NCBI GenBank assembly: GCA_015680685.1
Contig: MNCI01009501.1
Location: 58,390-95,011, forward strand
Reading direction: 5' to 3'
From: Gnetum montanum
Lineage: Eukaryota > Streptophyta > Gnetopsida > Gnetales > Gnetaceae
Length of the DNA: 36,622 nt
Both the position numbers and the translations under genes were made by a program. Position 1 is the stretch's first letter. The number at the start of each line of letters is the position of its first letter. Below are positions 1 to 10,049 of this stretch, one piece after another. The notes under the pieces are model-generated. The model saw only the letters and a program-made list of their open reading frames with translations, was not told the origin of the DNA and made no database searches.

Positions 1-720
1 CAACCGTTCCCACTTACCGAACACACCCTGAACTATGCAACTGTGGCTTACCAAATGCTAATCGTTACTGGGATCACCACACGTAACGCAAGTGCTCGAA
101 GTGGTCGTACTGAGGCACCTATTTAGCTTAAGTGTGATAAGCAACCGATTCCTTAGCCAGCACACACCCGTGGGTGCTCGTAACTAAGTCGTACTTATCA
201 CACGTTCTAGCCTAGCAATGAGCAGCCGATTCCTCAACTAGCCGTACACATCGGACTACTACTGGGATTACCAAGCGCAGAATCCTGGAATACGCTACTG
301 GGTTACCAAGCAGCCAATGCTCGTAATTGAGTCGTACTCATGCATTGCGTCAAGCAGCCGATTCCTTGACTAGCCGTACACGTCCGTAGACGCTCGTAAT
401 CAAGTCGTACTTGAACGCACTAGGAAAGTAGTAAATAAACAACAATAAATGAAACCACGTGCTGCAAGGTTTATCCAATCAAGTTCGTCTTTATTGCCAT
501 ACACAACTTGGGTTCAGGTTACAAGCTGCTCGAATAAAGAGCCGTTCACTCTAGGACTCCTACTGCGGGCACATGGGAAAAATTCTAACTCTGGAGTGAT
601 CAATCTGCCAGAGCTTCGCTACTTCTAGCCAGGATTGGGAAATGAAGGGAGTGCCGCCTCTTATTTATAGATATGATGGCGGGACGCGATATCGCGGCAC
701 ATGCAGGTCGCGTCTCATCA
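1..720 (-). repeat. Minus-strand LTR, right end, cut by the window start
   Basis: Read on the minus strand this matches the LTRs of Elements 1, 3 and 4 through R and U5, including the CTTTATT...AATAAAG arms near 490-540. It ends exactly at 720 with CTCATCA, the minus-strand form of the TGATG LTR start. A TATA box lies at 662-669 and a single GATATC half-site at 688-693, so U3 is only about 50 bases. From 721 the sequence is plus-strand gag, so this LTR (solo, or the end of an element to the left) was inserted into the gag of Element 1. The other end and its target duplication are outside the window. Confidence 0.85.
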
Positions 721-2010
721 AAATACCTACAAGGCACCAAAAAGATAGCCGAATCAAGAGACTAGACATAAATAATATCCCACGGTTTGAGGGGGGATAC
801 AATGCTGATCTGCAGAACCACTTACAGGCATTCCATGATGCCTGTGCCTTGCAGAATATTGAAAATAAGTGGCAGAAGTTAAAGTTGTTTCCTAGGACAC
901 TCATAAAGCAATCAAAGAGTTGGTACCGGTCCTTAGAACTGGAAACCATTAGGAGGTGGAGTACTATGCTAGAATTGTTTAACAATAAATACCAAACGTA
1001 CTCTAGAGTGTCCAACTTGTGTAAGTAGATCCAAGGATGGAAACAGGGTACTCACGAACCCTTGGATGCTGCCATGGGCCGATATTATGCATTGCTACAT
1101 CGTTGCCCGGGCCATGGTTACACACAATGGGATCAACTCTTCCACCTCGTGGATGGGCTAAGACATGAAACTAGGAGAACCCTTAGGACATATGCCCAAG
1201 GGAGATTATCTAAACTTAGGTCCCACGAAGTTCATAGATTGTTGGAGCAAGTAGCTAAAGAAGAAGGGGAGCTACGGAAAAGAGAAACCGCAGAAGAGTA
1301 CAACCGCGATCCTTCCCTCCAAAAGAGGGGAGTGAGATTCTGTGAGGAAGAGGATGAGTCACCACTCGAAGAGTTGGTGAATGGAAAAACCTTGCCACTT
1401 CAAAAGTTAAAAACCGAAGTGTTGGCTAAGGTGGATCAATTGAGGGACTCCTTAGACAGTAGATTCGAAACCGTCCTAAAAATCGTAGAGGAGTCTAAAG
1501 AGGAATGGAGTAGTGACCATGATAAGAAAAAGCAGAGAGATTCAGACCATGCACGTAACAAGGGTAAGGGAAAAATGACTATCACCGTTGAGGTTGTGGA
1601 TTCTGACACAGACAATGACGGTGGATGTGAGATCTGCCAATATGACCATCCTAAGAGATGTTGCCCAATAATCTCACATCTACAAGAGTCTGGGGTGTAT
1701 GCACTCAACCCAAGACTTAACAAATGGCAAGCACCTCAAAGGTTACCTTATCCCCAAGGTAACCCAAGGCAGTTCCACCAATCATTAACATATTATCCAA
1801 ATGGAACTCTTCCACAACCTATCGGGCAACACCAACAGTGGCAACACCCACAGTCATGAGGGATGCCACTGCCTAGACAACAAGACCTTTCTTCAAAACC
1901 AAAAGCCCAAACAAGCTCTCACAATCACAAGCGGTTGAGTCTGTACATGCTCCTCCAACAAGTAAGGCTTCGGAGCTCCCTTCAAATCAACAACTGAGCT
2001 CAACGCACAC
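721..2010 (+). pseudogene. Gag polyprotein, decayed (Element 1)
   Basis: Retrotransposon Gag, the RNA-binding shell protein of the cytoplasmic particle. The frame runs from about 762 to 1859 with one internal stop, TAG at 1026-1028; both sides are in the same frame. The N-terminal half has the plant Ty3 Gag pattern (FEGGYNADLQNHLQAF, then KLKLFPRTLIKQSKSWYRSL). A charged, helix-rich middle follows. A CCHC zinc knuckle lies at 1626-1664 (CEICQYDHPKRCC, spacing C-X2-C-X3-H-X4-C, one residue shorter than the usual C-X2-C-X4-H-X4-C). The C-terminus is Gln/Pro-rich. After the TGA at 1857 homology to Element 3 continues but about 350 bases are missing. The start codon was lost to the LTR insertion at 720. 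Confidence 0.85.
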
Positions 2011-2040
2011 GGTTATGTTAACACATACCGTTCCTGACTG

Positions 2041-2775
2041 GATCAAGGTGGGCCACCTTCCCAGGAAACTCTCTGACCCTGGAAGTCCCTTAATCTATCT
2101 CCAAGTCGCTGGGAATGAACCTCATAAGGCTCTTCTTGACTCAGGTTCCAGAGTCAACTTAATATCATAGGAGATGTATAAAGCCTGGAACCTGCCTCCA
2201 CTCAAGAAGAGCAATATTCAACTAGAGCTGGCTGATCAGTCCATCACTATTCCCTTGGGATTAGTGGAGGACATTATTACCACTATGTGTGGTTGGTCAT
2301 ACTCAGCTGATTTCCTAGTGATAAAAGTCAACAAAGGGGACTTCCCAATTATAATGGGAAGGGCATGGCTGAGTACAATAGACGAATGCCTAGGAATCCA
2401 TGATCTTTCCTTGGAAATATCTAAGGAAAATATTTATTAAAAGATCGAGAAGAAGAAAGTTCCATGCATCACATACAGTGACTTAGAGGGTGATGACATG
2501 GAGGAATGCTCAACATCTCCTGCATGCAACTGGTGTGCCCAAGAAACTCATATACAAAGGTGCATGTATGTAGCAACCACACAACAAGAGAACACCCAAT
2601 GGTTGACAGCTAATCAAGAGAGCAGCCCACCAACATGCATGGAACGAACTGGGGGAATAACTTGGGCCCACAACGAAAGCATGGATACATTGGAATATGA
2701 GTGTCGCCAACTTCCAACCCTTAACCTGAAAACATCAATTGGGAGAAGTTGTACACTTTTAAGAAATTCAAACAA
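2041..2775 (+). pseudogene. Retropepsin-like protease and protease-RT linker, decayed (Element 1)
   Basis: Aspartic protease that would mature the polyprotein. The active-site motif DSGS is at 2138-2149 within KALLDSGSRVNLIS. A hydrophobic flap-side segment follows, and FPIIMGRAWLSTID (2344-2385) fits the second conserved retropepsin motif (ILGR-type). Stops interrupt the frame at 2168 (TAG) and 2438 (TAA), after which the same frame continues as a linker shared with Elements 3 and 4 (TTQQENTQWLTANQES). The reading frame differs from that of gag, as expected after the deletion between them. Homology stops just before the RT domain would start. Confidence 0.8.
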
Positions 2776-2970
2776 ACACTCATTATTATGGATCTCTCCC
2801 TTTCAATTCAGTCATGGGGGAGATGGCCACCTATGCTGATCATTTGGGGCCCTCAGTTTCCTTTAAGTTTTTTGTTTTACACATTTTTGTTTTGCACATT
2901 TTTGTTTTACAAATTTCTTTAACCTTTTCTATTTTTTTGTTTTACAACATCATTTGTATTTTTTCATTTC

Positions 2971-3001
<31 letters not shown>
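2776..3001 (+). repeat. T-rich tract and (TG)n microsatellite
   Basis: Directly after the lost pol region comes a T-rich stretch with repeated TTTTTGTTTTAC-like words (2868-2955), then about 14 TG units at 2973-3001. Related T-rich tracts follow the coding part in Element 2 (8307-8550) and, on the minus strand, in Element M (14660-14765), so the tract is a shared landmark of the pol-less elements. The TG run is an ordinary, probably variable microsatellite. Confidence 0.75.
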
Positions 3002-3004
<3 letters not shown>

Positions 3005-4617
3005 CCATTTTATTAATTTTGTCACCTCATAAGTGCTCTTAATGATGGTATGAACTGTATTCTACTGGTTGCTAATGTTTGGTTTTTACCTTTAAGATTA
3101 TGATGTTGATACTAAGGTATGGTTCTTTTGATATAACAAGCAATGAGTCCACTTCATCTATACATCCACAAATATCTATGGTCTCTCTCAGCTTGGAAAT
3201 GTGCAGTCCCTTTCTAAATAAGAACTATCAACGAATTGGTGACTGGGGATTTCTCAAACTAAGGAAGGACTCAAGGATTGAACAGAGTGTGACTTCAAGG
3301 GAACTTGATGCATTTGTGTTGGCCATTCTCTTGGGTGCTTAGATGTTTTCTTCTTGAATTTTCTTAATGTTTCGATATTGCCACATTATCGGAAAGTTGA
3401 GAAAATAAAAATAACAAAGTCTTTGCATGGTGTGGTTCTCACGTATAAATACAAAAAGAAAAACAGTGGGAATTCAAAGCACACCCCTTAGACAAAATAA
3501 TCATCTGGGCTACAAGCACTAGTTATGGAACTAAAATAAACATGTTCCCTCTAACTAAGGCCCTTCTCGCTTCCCATTCTCTCCTTCTTCATTTCTTTGG
3601 AATGGTGGTAACTCTTGGGTGAAGGCATTCTTATTACTTCAAGAGGATGGATTGGCTGAATGCATTAAGGCAAAGTCACTAGATGTGGTTTGTTGAGGCC
3701 GAACTTGGAACGGGATCTACTAAGTCACATTAATCATTAAATACACAAGGGACTATACACCACCTTGTTCTTGAGATTCCATTCCATTCTCTTCTCTCCA
3801 TCCTTCTCTCCAGTGTTCACCTCATTGCCAGTTGTATCATTAGTGTATATTTTAGTTGACGCATTGTTTTCTTGTTGGTAAATTCTTGTGGTTAAGACTA
3901 TTTGTTACCTCATTACCAGTTAAATTATTTTCCTTAACATTTTTGCAATCCACTCTATTTGTTCATTTCCATCTTGACATCTATTTCATCGACGTTATAG
4001 TTGTCTCTTTTTCTCCATTTATCTTGTTCTTTTTCTTTCTTCATTCTATCGCTACCAGAGGTTCGCTCTTAGTCATGGGGGTCCTGACCCAATTTTTTCG
4101 ATTTTCTCCTAACCTCTACACCTTCGATAGTCACCACTATTATATCTCTAGACCCGTATCAGCCATACCACAACTCAGCCAATGGACCTCTCATCGAAGC
4201 AAGGTATCAACTACATTGTGATTCATTTACCCTTGCTAATATAAAAACTATGTTGTGTGTGCAGATGGCAATCATACAACAATGAATTGGATCTAGAGGG
4301 AATACTTGGAATGGATCGGTGCTAAAGCAGCTATGCAAGGAACGAGATGGATGGCATGCTTACGGATAGAGAACGAAAGGCACAATCTTGGCGTTGGTAG
4401 CAATAGACCTCTTCTCTCTTCTCTCTTCCCTCTCAACTACCAAATAAGGCCTGATGTCAAATGTATAAGGTGTTCACTCTTGTTTTTGTTGTGAACACCA
4501 ATTTTTTCATGTTCTGTAATGATGATCTATTCACATTCCATCCCATTCACCATTAGTTCCATTCAAGTCAATAATCCCATACCTTCCAAATATTTTGTAA
4601 AGAACTCGAGGACGAGT
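3002..4617 (+). other. Non-coding tail of Element 1, no recognisable gene
   Basis: Only short, unsupported reading frames occur here (for example 3079-3342 and 3856-4221). I recognise no domain. A TATA-like GTATAAATA lies near 3443. A PPT-like TCATGGGGGTCC occurs at 4073-4084, and a similar TCATGGGGGAG at 2811-2821, both resembling the real polypurine tract at 4628. The stretch from 4560 to 4638 matches the sequence before the 3' LTR of Element M. The middle part matches nothing else in the window and could be captured host sequence or a diverged extra-ORF region. Confidence 0.5.
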
Positions 4618-4638
4618 TTTTATTCAGTCATGGGGGTA
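4618..4638 (+). promoter_or_regulatory. Polypurine tract region of Element 1
   Basis: A short purine run (TCATGGGGGTA) lies directly before the LTR start at 4639. The same sequence precedes the 3' LTR of Element M (minus strand, 9883-9893). In this position it is the expected primer site for plus-strand DNA synthesis. Confidence 0.75.
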
Positions 4639-5480
4639 TGATGGGACACGATATCACATGGACCACGATATCACATCCCTCGCGATATCGTGTACGTGAT
4701 ATTGTGTCTTCTCTTGCGATATTGCGTACGTGATATCGCAGCACGCCACCAATCTATAAATAAGAGGCGGCTCTCCCTTATTTCTTCATTTAGATCTAGA
4801 CCCTTAGCAAAACTCTGGCAGTTTTACCTCTCTAAAGATAGAATAATTTCCATGTGCTTGCAGTAGGAGTTCCAAAGTGAACGGGTCTTTATTCGAGCAA
4901 ATATTGTACCTGAGCACAAGTATGTGTACGGAAATAAAGATGAACTTTTGGATAAACCTTGCAGTGCATGGACTAAGCTAAATAGGACTTTAATTATTGT
5001 TATTTATTGTTCATCATTTAATTGCTTTATTAGTTAATTAAATCTCTCTCAACCCTTCTCTCTTAGTTAAGTGCATTCAGTACTACCGCTTCGAGCACGT
5101 GCGTTACGCTTGGTAAAACCAGCAACGAATAGCATTTGGTAATCCTAGAAGGTTGCATTGGTTTAGGGTGTTAACAATAACTGGGAACAGATATTGATGC
5201 TAGGCATTAAAACTTAGTTAGTTAAAGTTAGTTACTTAGTCTCTTCATTCTTTCCCTCATTAGCATAGGCGATAAAACATAAAAGACATAAAAATCACAT
5301 ACCTCAGACTTACTTAACCATACAACCGTGACAAATACAAGTAAGTCTGGAAAGACAACGAACGATCAACCTTAAGTGTTCCATAAGGCGTGTAGGCACT
5401 TAGTCTGCGAAGTTCGACCAGATCGCATGTGTAACGCTCGTATTCGTATGGTTGAGTGTAGGAATCCTCTCCACTCATCA
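4639..5480 (+). repeat. 3' LTR of Element 1 (842 bp)
   Basis: It starts TGATGGGACACG after the polypurine tract and ends CACTCATCA, giving the 5-base inverted ends TGATG/CATCA. U3 is about 116 bases and consists mainly of six GATATC-type half-sites. TATAAAT lies at 4755-4761. R-U5 contains the inverted arms TCTTTATT and AATAAAGA (4889-4940) found in every related LTR here. It is followed at 5481 by a different LTR fragment. Confidence 0.88.
4650..4761 (+). promoter_or_regulatory. GATATC half-site array and TATA box (Element 1 U3)
   Basis: Six half-sites start at 4650, 4667, 4684, 4698, 4718 and 4732, separated by 11, 11, 8, 14 and 8 bases. Two 8-base pairs form near-perfect 20-base palindromes centred on GTAC. 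TATAAAT starts 17 bases after the last half-site. Confidence 0.8.
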
Positions 5481-6014
5481 ATTAGGATTGCCAACTATAT
5501 GTCACTAGGCCTACCAAATGATACACTACTAGGTTACCAAGTAATTACACTTAAGCGCTCACGATTAGTCGTACTCATTCTGCTTAATAATAGGAATCAT
5601 AAATAGCAATAAATGGAAACATTAACTAAATAAAATAGTAAATGACTAAAAAATTAAGCAATTAAAGGTAATAATATATCTAATTGGATGTTGTAATGAT
5701 GAAATTAATCTCAATCTTTATTTTTGGTCATGTAAGATGTCCAAGTATGTCATAATCGAATAAAGATGTTGTACAATCACAAACATCACACTATGAGCAT
5801 GCACTAGGAAACAACAAAACTTGAAATCACAAAGCTAAGAAAGACTATCTATGATCTCCCAACCATGCACCCAAGTGTTGTATTTATAGGCTAGCAAGGA
5901 AGAGATGATATTGGACATTCGACATCATTTCTTGGCACCCAATATCACATATCCGATATCGAGGCTCCGATATCAGGTATCCAATATCAAAGCTGACAAA
6001 ATCATGACTCATCA
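5481..6014 (-). repeat. Minus-strand LTR fragment, diverged subfamily
   Basis: On the minus strand this runs from the LTR start (CTCATCA at 6014 on plus, i.e. TGATGAG) through U3, TATA (5881-5888), the CTTTATT/AATAAAG arms (5713-5770) and part of U5. The last few hundred bases of U5 are missing at 5481, where it meets the 3' LTR of Element 1. The simplest reading is that this LTR sits inside the 5' LTR of Element 2 and was itself split by Element 1, the rest lying left of the window. Confidence 0.78.
5881..5988 (-). promoter_or_regulatory. GATATC half-site array and TATA box (LTR fragment)
   Basis: Half-sites (GATATC or one-base variants) start at 5907, 5921, 5941, 5955, 5969 and 5983, with gaps of 8, 14, 8, 8 and 8. 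Four in a row repeat at exactly 14-base intervals. The TATA box on the minus strand (TATTTATA on plus, 5881-5888) is 18 bases from the first half-site. Confidence 0.78.
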
Positions 6015-6600
6015 GTTTTATTAAAGTTAGAGTTAGTTTTGAATACTCACAGTGTGGTGAATTATAGTTGTATGAAATCTTTATTTGAGTGGATTATTCT
6101 TAAACATAATCCATGAACAGAAATAAAGATTAAGATTATTCGTCATCATTGTAGCATATCACATAGAATACATGTACTTTTCCATGTTGTTTACTTTTAC
6201 TGAGTCATTTACATTTCCTAAGTTATTTACTATTTGAATGTTCATTAGTAAGGTGAAATGAGTATGACTAGTTTCAAGCATAAAGTGTAATTATTTGGTA
6301 AGCTAGTTGTGACTTTGCTTAATTCGCTTAGTAGTAAAATTACTTGGTAATTCCAGTAACAATTACACTAGCCCAAGTCATGTACAGAAAACCAAGAACA
6401 GATACTTATCACCATATGATAGAATAGTTTTACATTTTCATCATACTTAGAAATAAAATTTATATTCATATTAATCATGTTTACACTTAACACTCTTAAG
6501 AGTCAACAACATCAATTTATGATATACCTTACTAAGAGTTAAACCATACATTTTGCACCTCACTAACTTTAAGTGGGAAGATAACAATCACAAACTCTAC
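6015..6600 (+). repeat. 5' LTR remnant of Element 2 (U3 lost)
   Basis: The sequence aligns in order with R and U5 of the LTR at 19800. The arms ATCTTTATT (6077-6085) and AATAAAGAT (6122-6130) are intact. The TTGGTAA words and the AAACCATACA segment of U5 follow. U3 is missing because a minus-strand LTR was inserted at 6014/6015. I could not fix the exact right end or see a clear primer-binding site. Confidence 0.65.
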
Positions 6601-7450
6601 CATGAAAGATAATGGACAGGAAGAAGAAGAAGGATAATGAACATGAAAATTAAAAAAACCAAGGAACAATTGTTGTAGTAGAGGAAATTACAGAATCAAG
6701 TTCTAAAGATGACACTAATGACAAAGTATGTTAATATGAACATCCTAAGGGATGTCGTCTTGTTATGGCCCACTTCCAAGAGTTTGGGGCATATGTATTG
6801 AATCCAAATGTTTGTCAAAAAATAAATGCTTAGATAATTAACTTACCTACAAGGTAATTAAAAAGAATCCTATCGACAATAATATTATCCAAGTGGGGCT
6901 TAACCTCAACTACAAGAGTAATGCCAATAGCAGTGGCAAAAACTACAATCATGGGAGATGCCATCACCAAAGAAATAGTATCCATACTGACAACCAGATC
7001 CTTATGGATACTATGTTCAATGTCCTATATCTCTAGCAAGTACTCCTATTCACACTTCTTCTTCCTACCATATAGCTGAATACCAAAGATCTATAACCCT
7101 ACACATGGAATCACAAATTTACATGTCTCAACCAACACTCGATCCATCTTATCAAGCTTCCAATCCTTTACCACTAGTACTACCACTAATGTAAGGGGAA
7201 CTACTAACACAACCACAACAAAAGTGTAACAAGGGAAATTAGGATACAAAGTCAGGATTATAACAGCAACACTAAATGCAAATCTAAAAAATGTTCTTTC
7301 TTTCAGACAAGTCCAAATAAGGATGGTAGAACAAGGACTTCATCTATCCATGTTCCTCTTATGACAGATGTTTCTACAACCATCATGCTTTCACAATAGC
7401 CAAACCAAAAAGTTACAACTGTCATGTTAACTAATATAGTATTAGACTAG
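6600..7450 (+). pseudogene. Gag C-terminal remnant (Element 2)
   Basis: Near 6727-6765 the zinc-knuckle region is recognisable (one Cys replaced by a stop codon, then YEHPKGC), followed by HFQEFGAYVLNP, matching Elements 1 and 3. A Gln/Pro-rich tail full of stops follows. The N-terminal half of gag is missing. No open frame survives. Assignment rests on similarity to the other copies in the window. Confidence 0.65.
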
Positions 7451-7489
7451 ATAAGAATAGGATCTTTACCTTAGAAAAGAATAAATCTT

Positions 7490-8190
7490 AGAATTACTTT
7501 GATTTATTTGCAAACTCCTATAAATTCTCCATGTAAAGCTCTATTTGACTCAGCTTTTAGAGTTAACTTGAAATCTCACAAAACATACAAGGCACAAAAC
7601 CTACTACCATTAAAGAAATGTAACAAAAGACTAAAGCTTGCAAACCAAACAATCACTATAGAATGATAGACTTGTCCTTGGAAATTTCCAAGGAAGATGA
7701 GTATGAAGCCATATAGATGTAAAGAATTTCATGCATTACTTATGATGAAAAAAAGTGCAATTCTGGAACGAAAGTTCATAATGTTAACATGAATCTTACA
7801 CTAATCGATAACAAATTTGATAAACAAGTGCATATCCAAAAAGAAACAATGACCACCAAACCAAAAAGCAACTAATAGATAATAATGAGAACATAAAACT
7901 ATCCAAAACATGCATGGAAAAATCCAATCAACTTACTAAAATCCTACCTCAAGAAAATGACCTAAACACAAAACCTACACAAGAATATCCTAAAGCATAA
8001 CCATACACCAAAAACAAGTAGCAAATATGAAGACTCAAAATCTAAAATTAAGAATAAATAAGAAAACATATTTGGACCTTCTAAGATGGAAGGACACTAT
8101 TGCCCAATAGGATATGCATCTCCAAAAGATCAAAACTTGATTATCATTAATGTCAATGGGGTAATAAATGAGAATCTAAATCACTAACGA
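7490..8190 (+). pseudogene. Protease and linker remnant (Element 2)
   Basis: The protease active-site region is recognisable at about 7525-7575 but the catalytic motif has become DSAF, which would be inactive. Later, 7670-7760 matches the LSLEISKE segment that ends the protease of Element 1. Around 8090-8170 a short match to the linker before RT (a GxxY...IIIN pattern) shows that this copy keeps slightly more of the region than Element 1. RT itself is absent. Confidence 0.6.
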
Positions 8191-9104
8191 TGATAAACTA
8201 GAAACCTAGAGTGTATGATCTTGGGGATGTGCGGCCCATTTTTTAAATCCTCGCCCATGAGTTCATTTGTGGGCGAGGTTCCCTCTCTTGAATTAGAAAT
8301 TGATGAGTGCATCTTAACTTTTTGGCCTTTTGTTTTATAATTTTTTGTTTTACAATTTTTGTCCTACATTTTTCTCAAAATTTCTACTATTTTTTGCATT
8401 CTTTAATATTTTCTCTATTTTTTCATATTTTGCACATTTCTTATTATTTCTTTATTTTTTGGTATCTTCCAAGTTATTTATACGTCTTTCTATTCTTCAA
8501 TATCTTTAATTCTTTCTATAGTTTTACCATTTCTTATTTTAATAAAGTGTAAAGGAATAAGCAAGATGTAGTTGAAATAATAAGAATTTCATCCTATGTT
8601 ATCAAATCATTAAATGATTATTTATATATACAATGAGACCACATCATTAATCCACTCATTTTCAATAATAATAGGTTCTTACTATGGACATAATGACATT
8701 GTTTTCATAATAAAATTAAAATAAACTTATGATCATTATGTCTAGATGGACAAGTAAAGAACCAAGAGGTAATGAAAAAGGTGTGATATTAAGGGGATTT
8801 GTGGATTCTCTAAGCTACTACTATGAGTCTTACTACACTAATAAGCTATATTATTTACTTGAGTTCTAACAAAAAATGGAATAACGTTTTGAAATAAGTG
8901 CTACCTTACTATGTCAGTAGAAAGACATCTTACCTATGCTTAAAGCCACTACTCTATCCAATGGCCAGGTCTCCCTGAAAATAAACTATGTAGTTAATAA
9001 ATTGCTTTCTTGTATCTCATTGCCAACTAATGATATTTCTTGTAGTTGTGATAGTCTTGTGGTTGTCAGTTTTGGAATGATACAATGTGATGTCACTGGT
9101 AAGT
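8191..9104 (+). other. T-rich tract and non-coding tail of Element 2, left of the Element M insertion
   Basis: 8307-8550 is T-rich and matches the tract of Element 1 in position and words. From 8560 to 9104 the sequence is AT-rich with no supported ORF. The last 60 bases match the tail of Element M (minus strand, around 14040-14100), which places this stretch inside the shared 3' module. Confidence 0.65.
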
Positions 9105-9882
9105 TGATGAGTGGTGAGGTACCCCTACACTCAACCATACGAAAACGAGCGTTTTCACGCGCGATCCGGTCAAACTCCGCAGATGAACTAGTTGTGGCAC
9201 CTAGATAGTTAGCCTTAGGTCGCAGTTCGATGTCTTCCCACCTGGACTAGTATTATATTTTTCACATATGGTTTAGTCCAGAGTGAGGTGTATGATGGGT
9301 TTCTACTCTAATGCTACTCCTGAGGACAATGGAAAGTAATATTATCTAAGCTAAGAGAGAAAGGGTAAAAGAATCTAATCTAGCCTAAGTGCGATGAGCA
9401 TCCGTTCCTTGATTATCCATACATAGCTTAGACTTCATGCACGACTATCACTGGGATTCCCAAGTGTAGATCCTAGGTACGCTGCTGGGTTACCAAGTAG
9501 TCACACTTAAATGCTCATAATCAATTCGTACTTATTCCGCGTTCGAACATGAGTTTAAGGGTGAGAGAGACTAATTAGGAAAGCAGTAAATAACAATTAA
9601 ATAAATAAATAAACAAAGTGAATGCTGCAATGATGAAGTAATCTCGATCTTTATTGCCGATCATGTGCATGTCCAAGTACATCACACTCGAATAAAGGAT
9701 GTCATACAATTACATTCACCACATAGAGGTAGACACTGGAAAATATTTTATCTCTGGAGGGAGAAAACTACCAGAGTTTCGCTACAATCTAACTCTAATT
9801 TGTGAAATAAGGGAGAGCCACCTCTTATTTATAGAATTGGTGATGGACTGTGATATCGCGTATGCGATATCACGACCCATCA
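9105..9882 (-). repeat. 3' LTR of Element M (778 bp)
   Basis: Bounded by TGATGAG at 9105 and CCCATCA at 9882, in minus orientation. It aligns along its length with 16759-17605. TATA is at 9826-9833 (TATTTATA on plus). Only two half-sites remain (9852 and 9866, 8 bases apart, around GCGTATGC), whereas the 5' LTR has six. That difference explains most of the 69-base length difference. Confidence 0.9.
9826..9871 (-). promoter_or_regulatory. Two-site GATATC promoter (3' LTR of M)
   Basis: Half-sites at 9852-9857 and 9866-9871 form a near-perfect 20-base palindrome with the intervening 8 bases. The TATA box is 18 bases away on the downstream (minus) side. Confidence 0.75.
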
Positions 9883-9893
9883 TACCCCCATGA
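9883..9893 (-). promoter_or_regulatory. Polypurine tract of Element M
   Basis: On the minus strand TCATGGGGGTA directly precedes the 3' LTR, identical to the tract of Element 1 at 4628-4638. Confidence 0.75.
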
Positions 9894-10049
9894 CTGAATA
9901 AAAACTCATCCTCGAGTTACAGTGATTACACAGTAGATAGGTATGGGATTATTATATGGAAAAAGAAATGGGATGATGCTGTAGTATGGGAAGAAAACAA
10001 AACAAAGACACAACACACAGAATATACTAAAAATACAAAAATTTGGAAC

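Larger units (their letters stand above)
721..5480 (+). mobile_element. Element 1: pol-less Ty3/gypsy-type LTR retrotransposon, right part
   Basis: Order is gag, protease, T-rich tract, long non-coding tail, polypurine tract, 3' LTR. Gag begins abruptly at 721 beside an inserted minus-strand LTR, so the 5' LTR and gag start must lie left of the window. RT, RNase H and integrase are absent: homology to the pol of Elements 3 and 4 stops near 2775 and the T-rich tract starts about 60 bases later. The 3' LTR ends at 5480 and is followed by a minus-strand LTR fragment lacking its first part, so Element 1 probably inserted into that LTR. It looks non-autonomous, depending on pol from relatives. Confidence 0.8.
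6015..9104 (+). mobile_element. Element 2, left part: ancient AT-rich pol-less LTR retrotransposon
   Basis: This is a highly decayed relative of Elements 1 and M: 5' LTR remnant, gag and protease remnants, T-rich tract, then a non-coding tail. It is interrupted at 9104/9105 by Element M and resumes at 17606. Proof of continuity is that Element M's own tail contains the uninterrupted version of the sequence on both sides of the break (ATGTGATGTCACTG before, GGACTTGG and CATGC words after). Its AT-rich composition and many stops mark it as probably the oldest LTR element here. Confidence 0.78.

Noticed and set aside
3856-4221. ORF of 121 codons rich in Phe, Leu and Ser
   Set aside because: It comes from pyrimidine-rich DNA; no motif, no homolog within the window, no start context.
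4650-4737. GATATC arrays as CRISPR-like or cloning (EcoRV) artefact
   Set aside because: Half-sites vary by single bases, spacers are too short for CRISPR, and the arrays occupy the same U3 position in several independent LTRs.
8307-8552. Phe/Tyr-rich ORF that looks like a membrane protein
   Set aside because: It is the translation of the T-rich tract shared by the pol-less elements.
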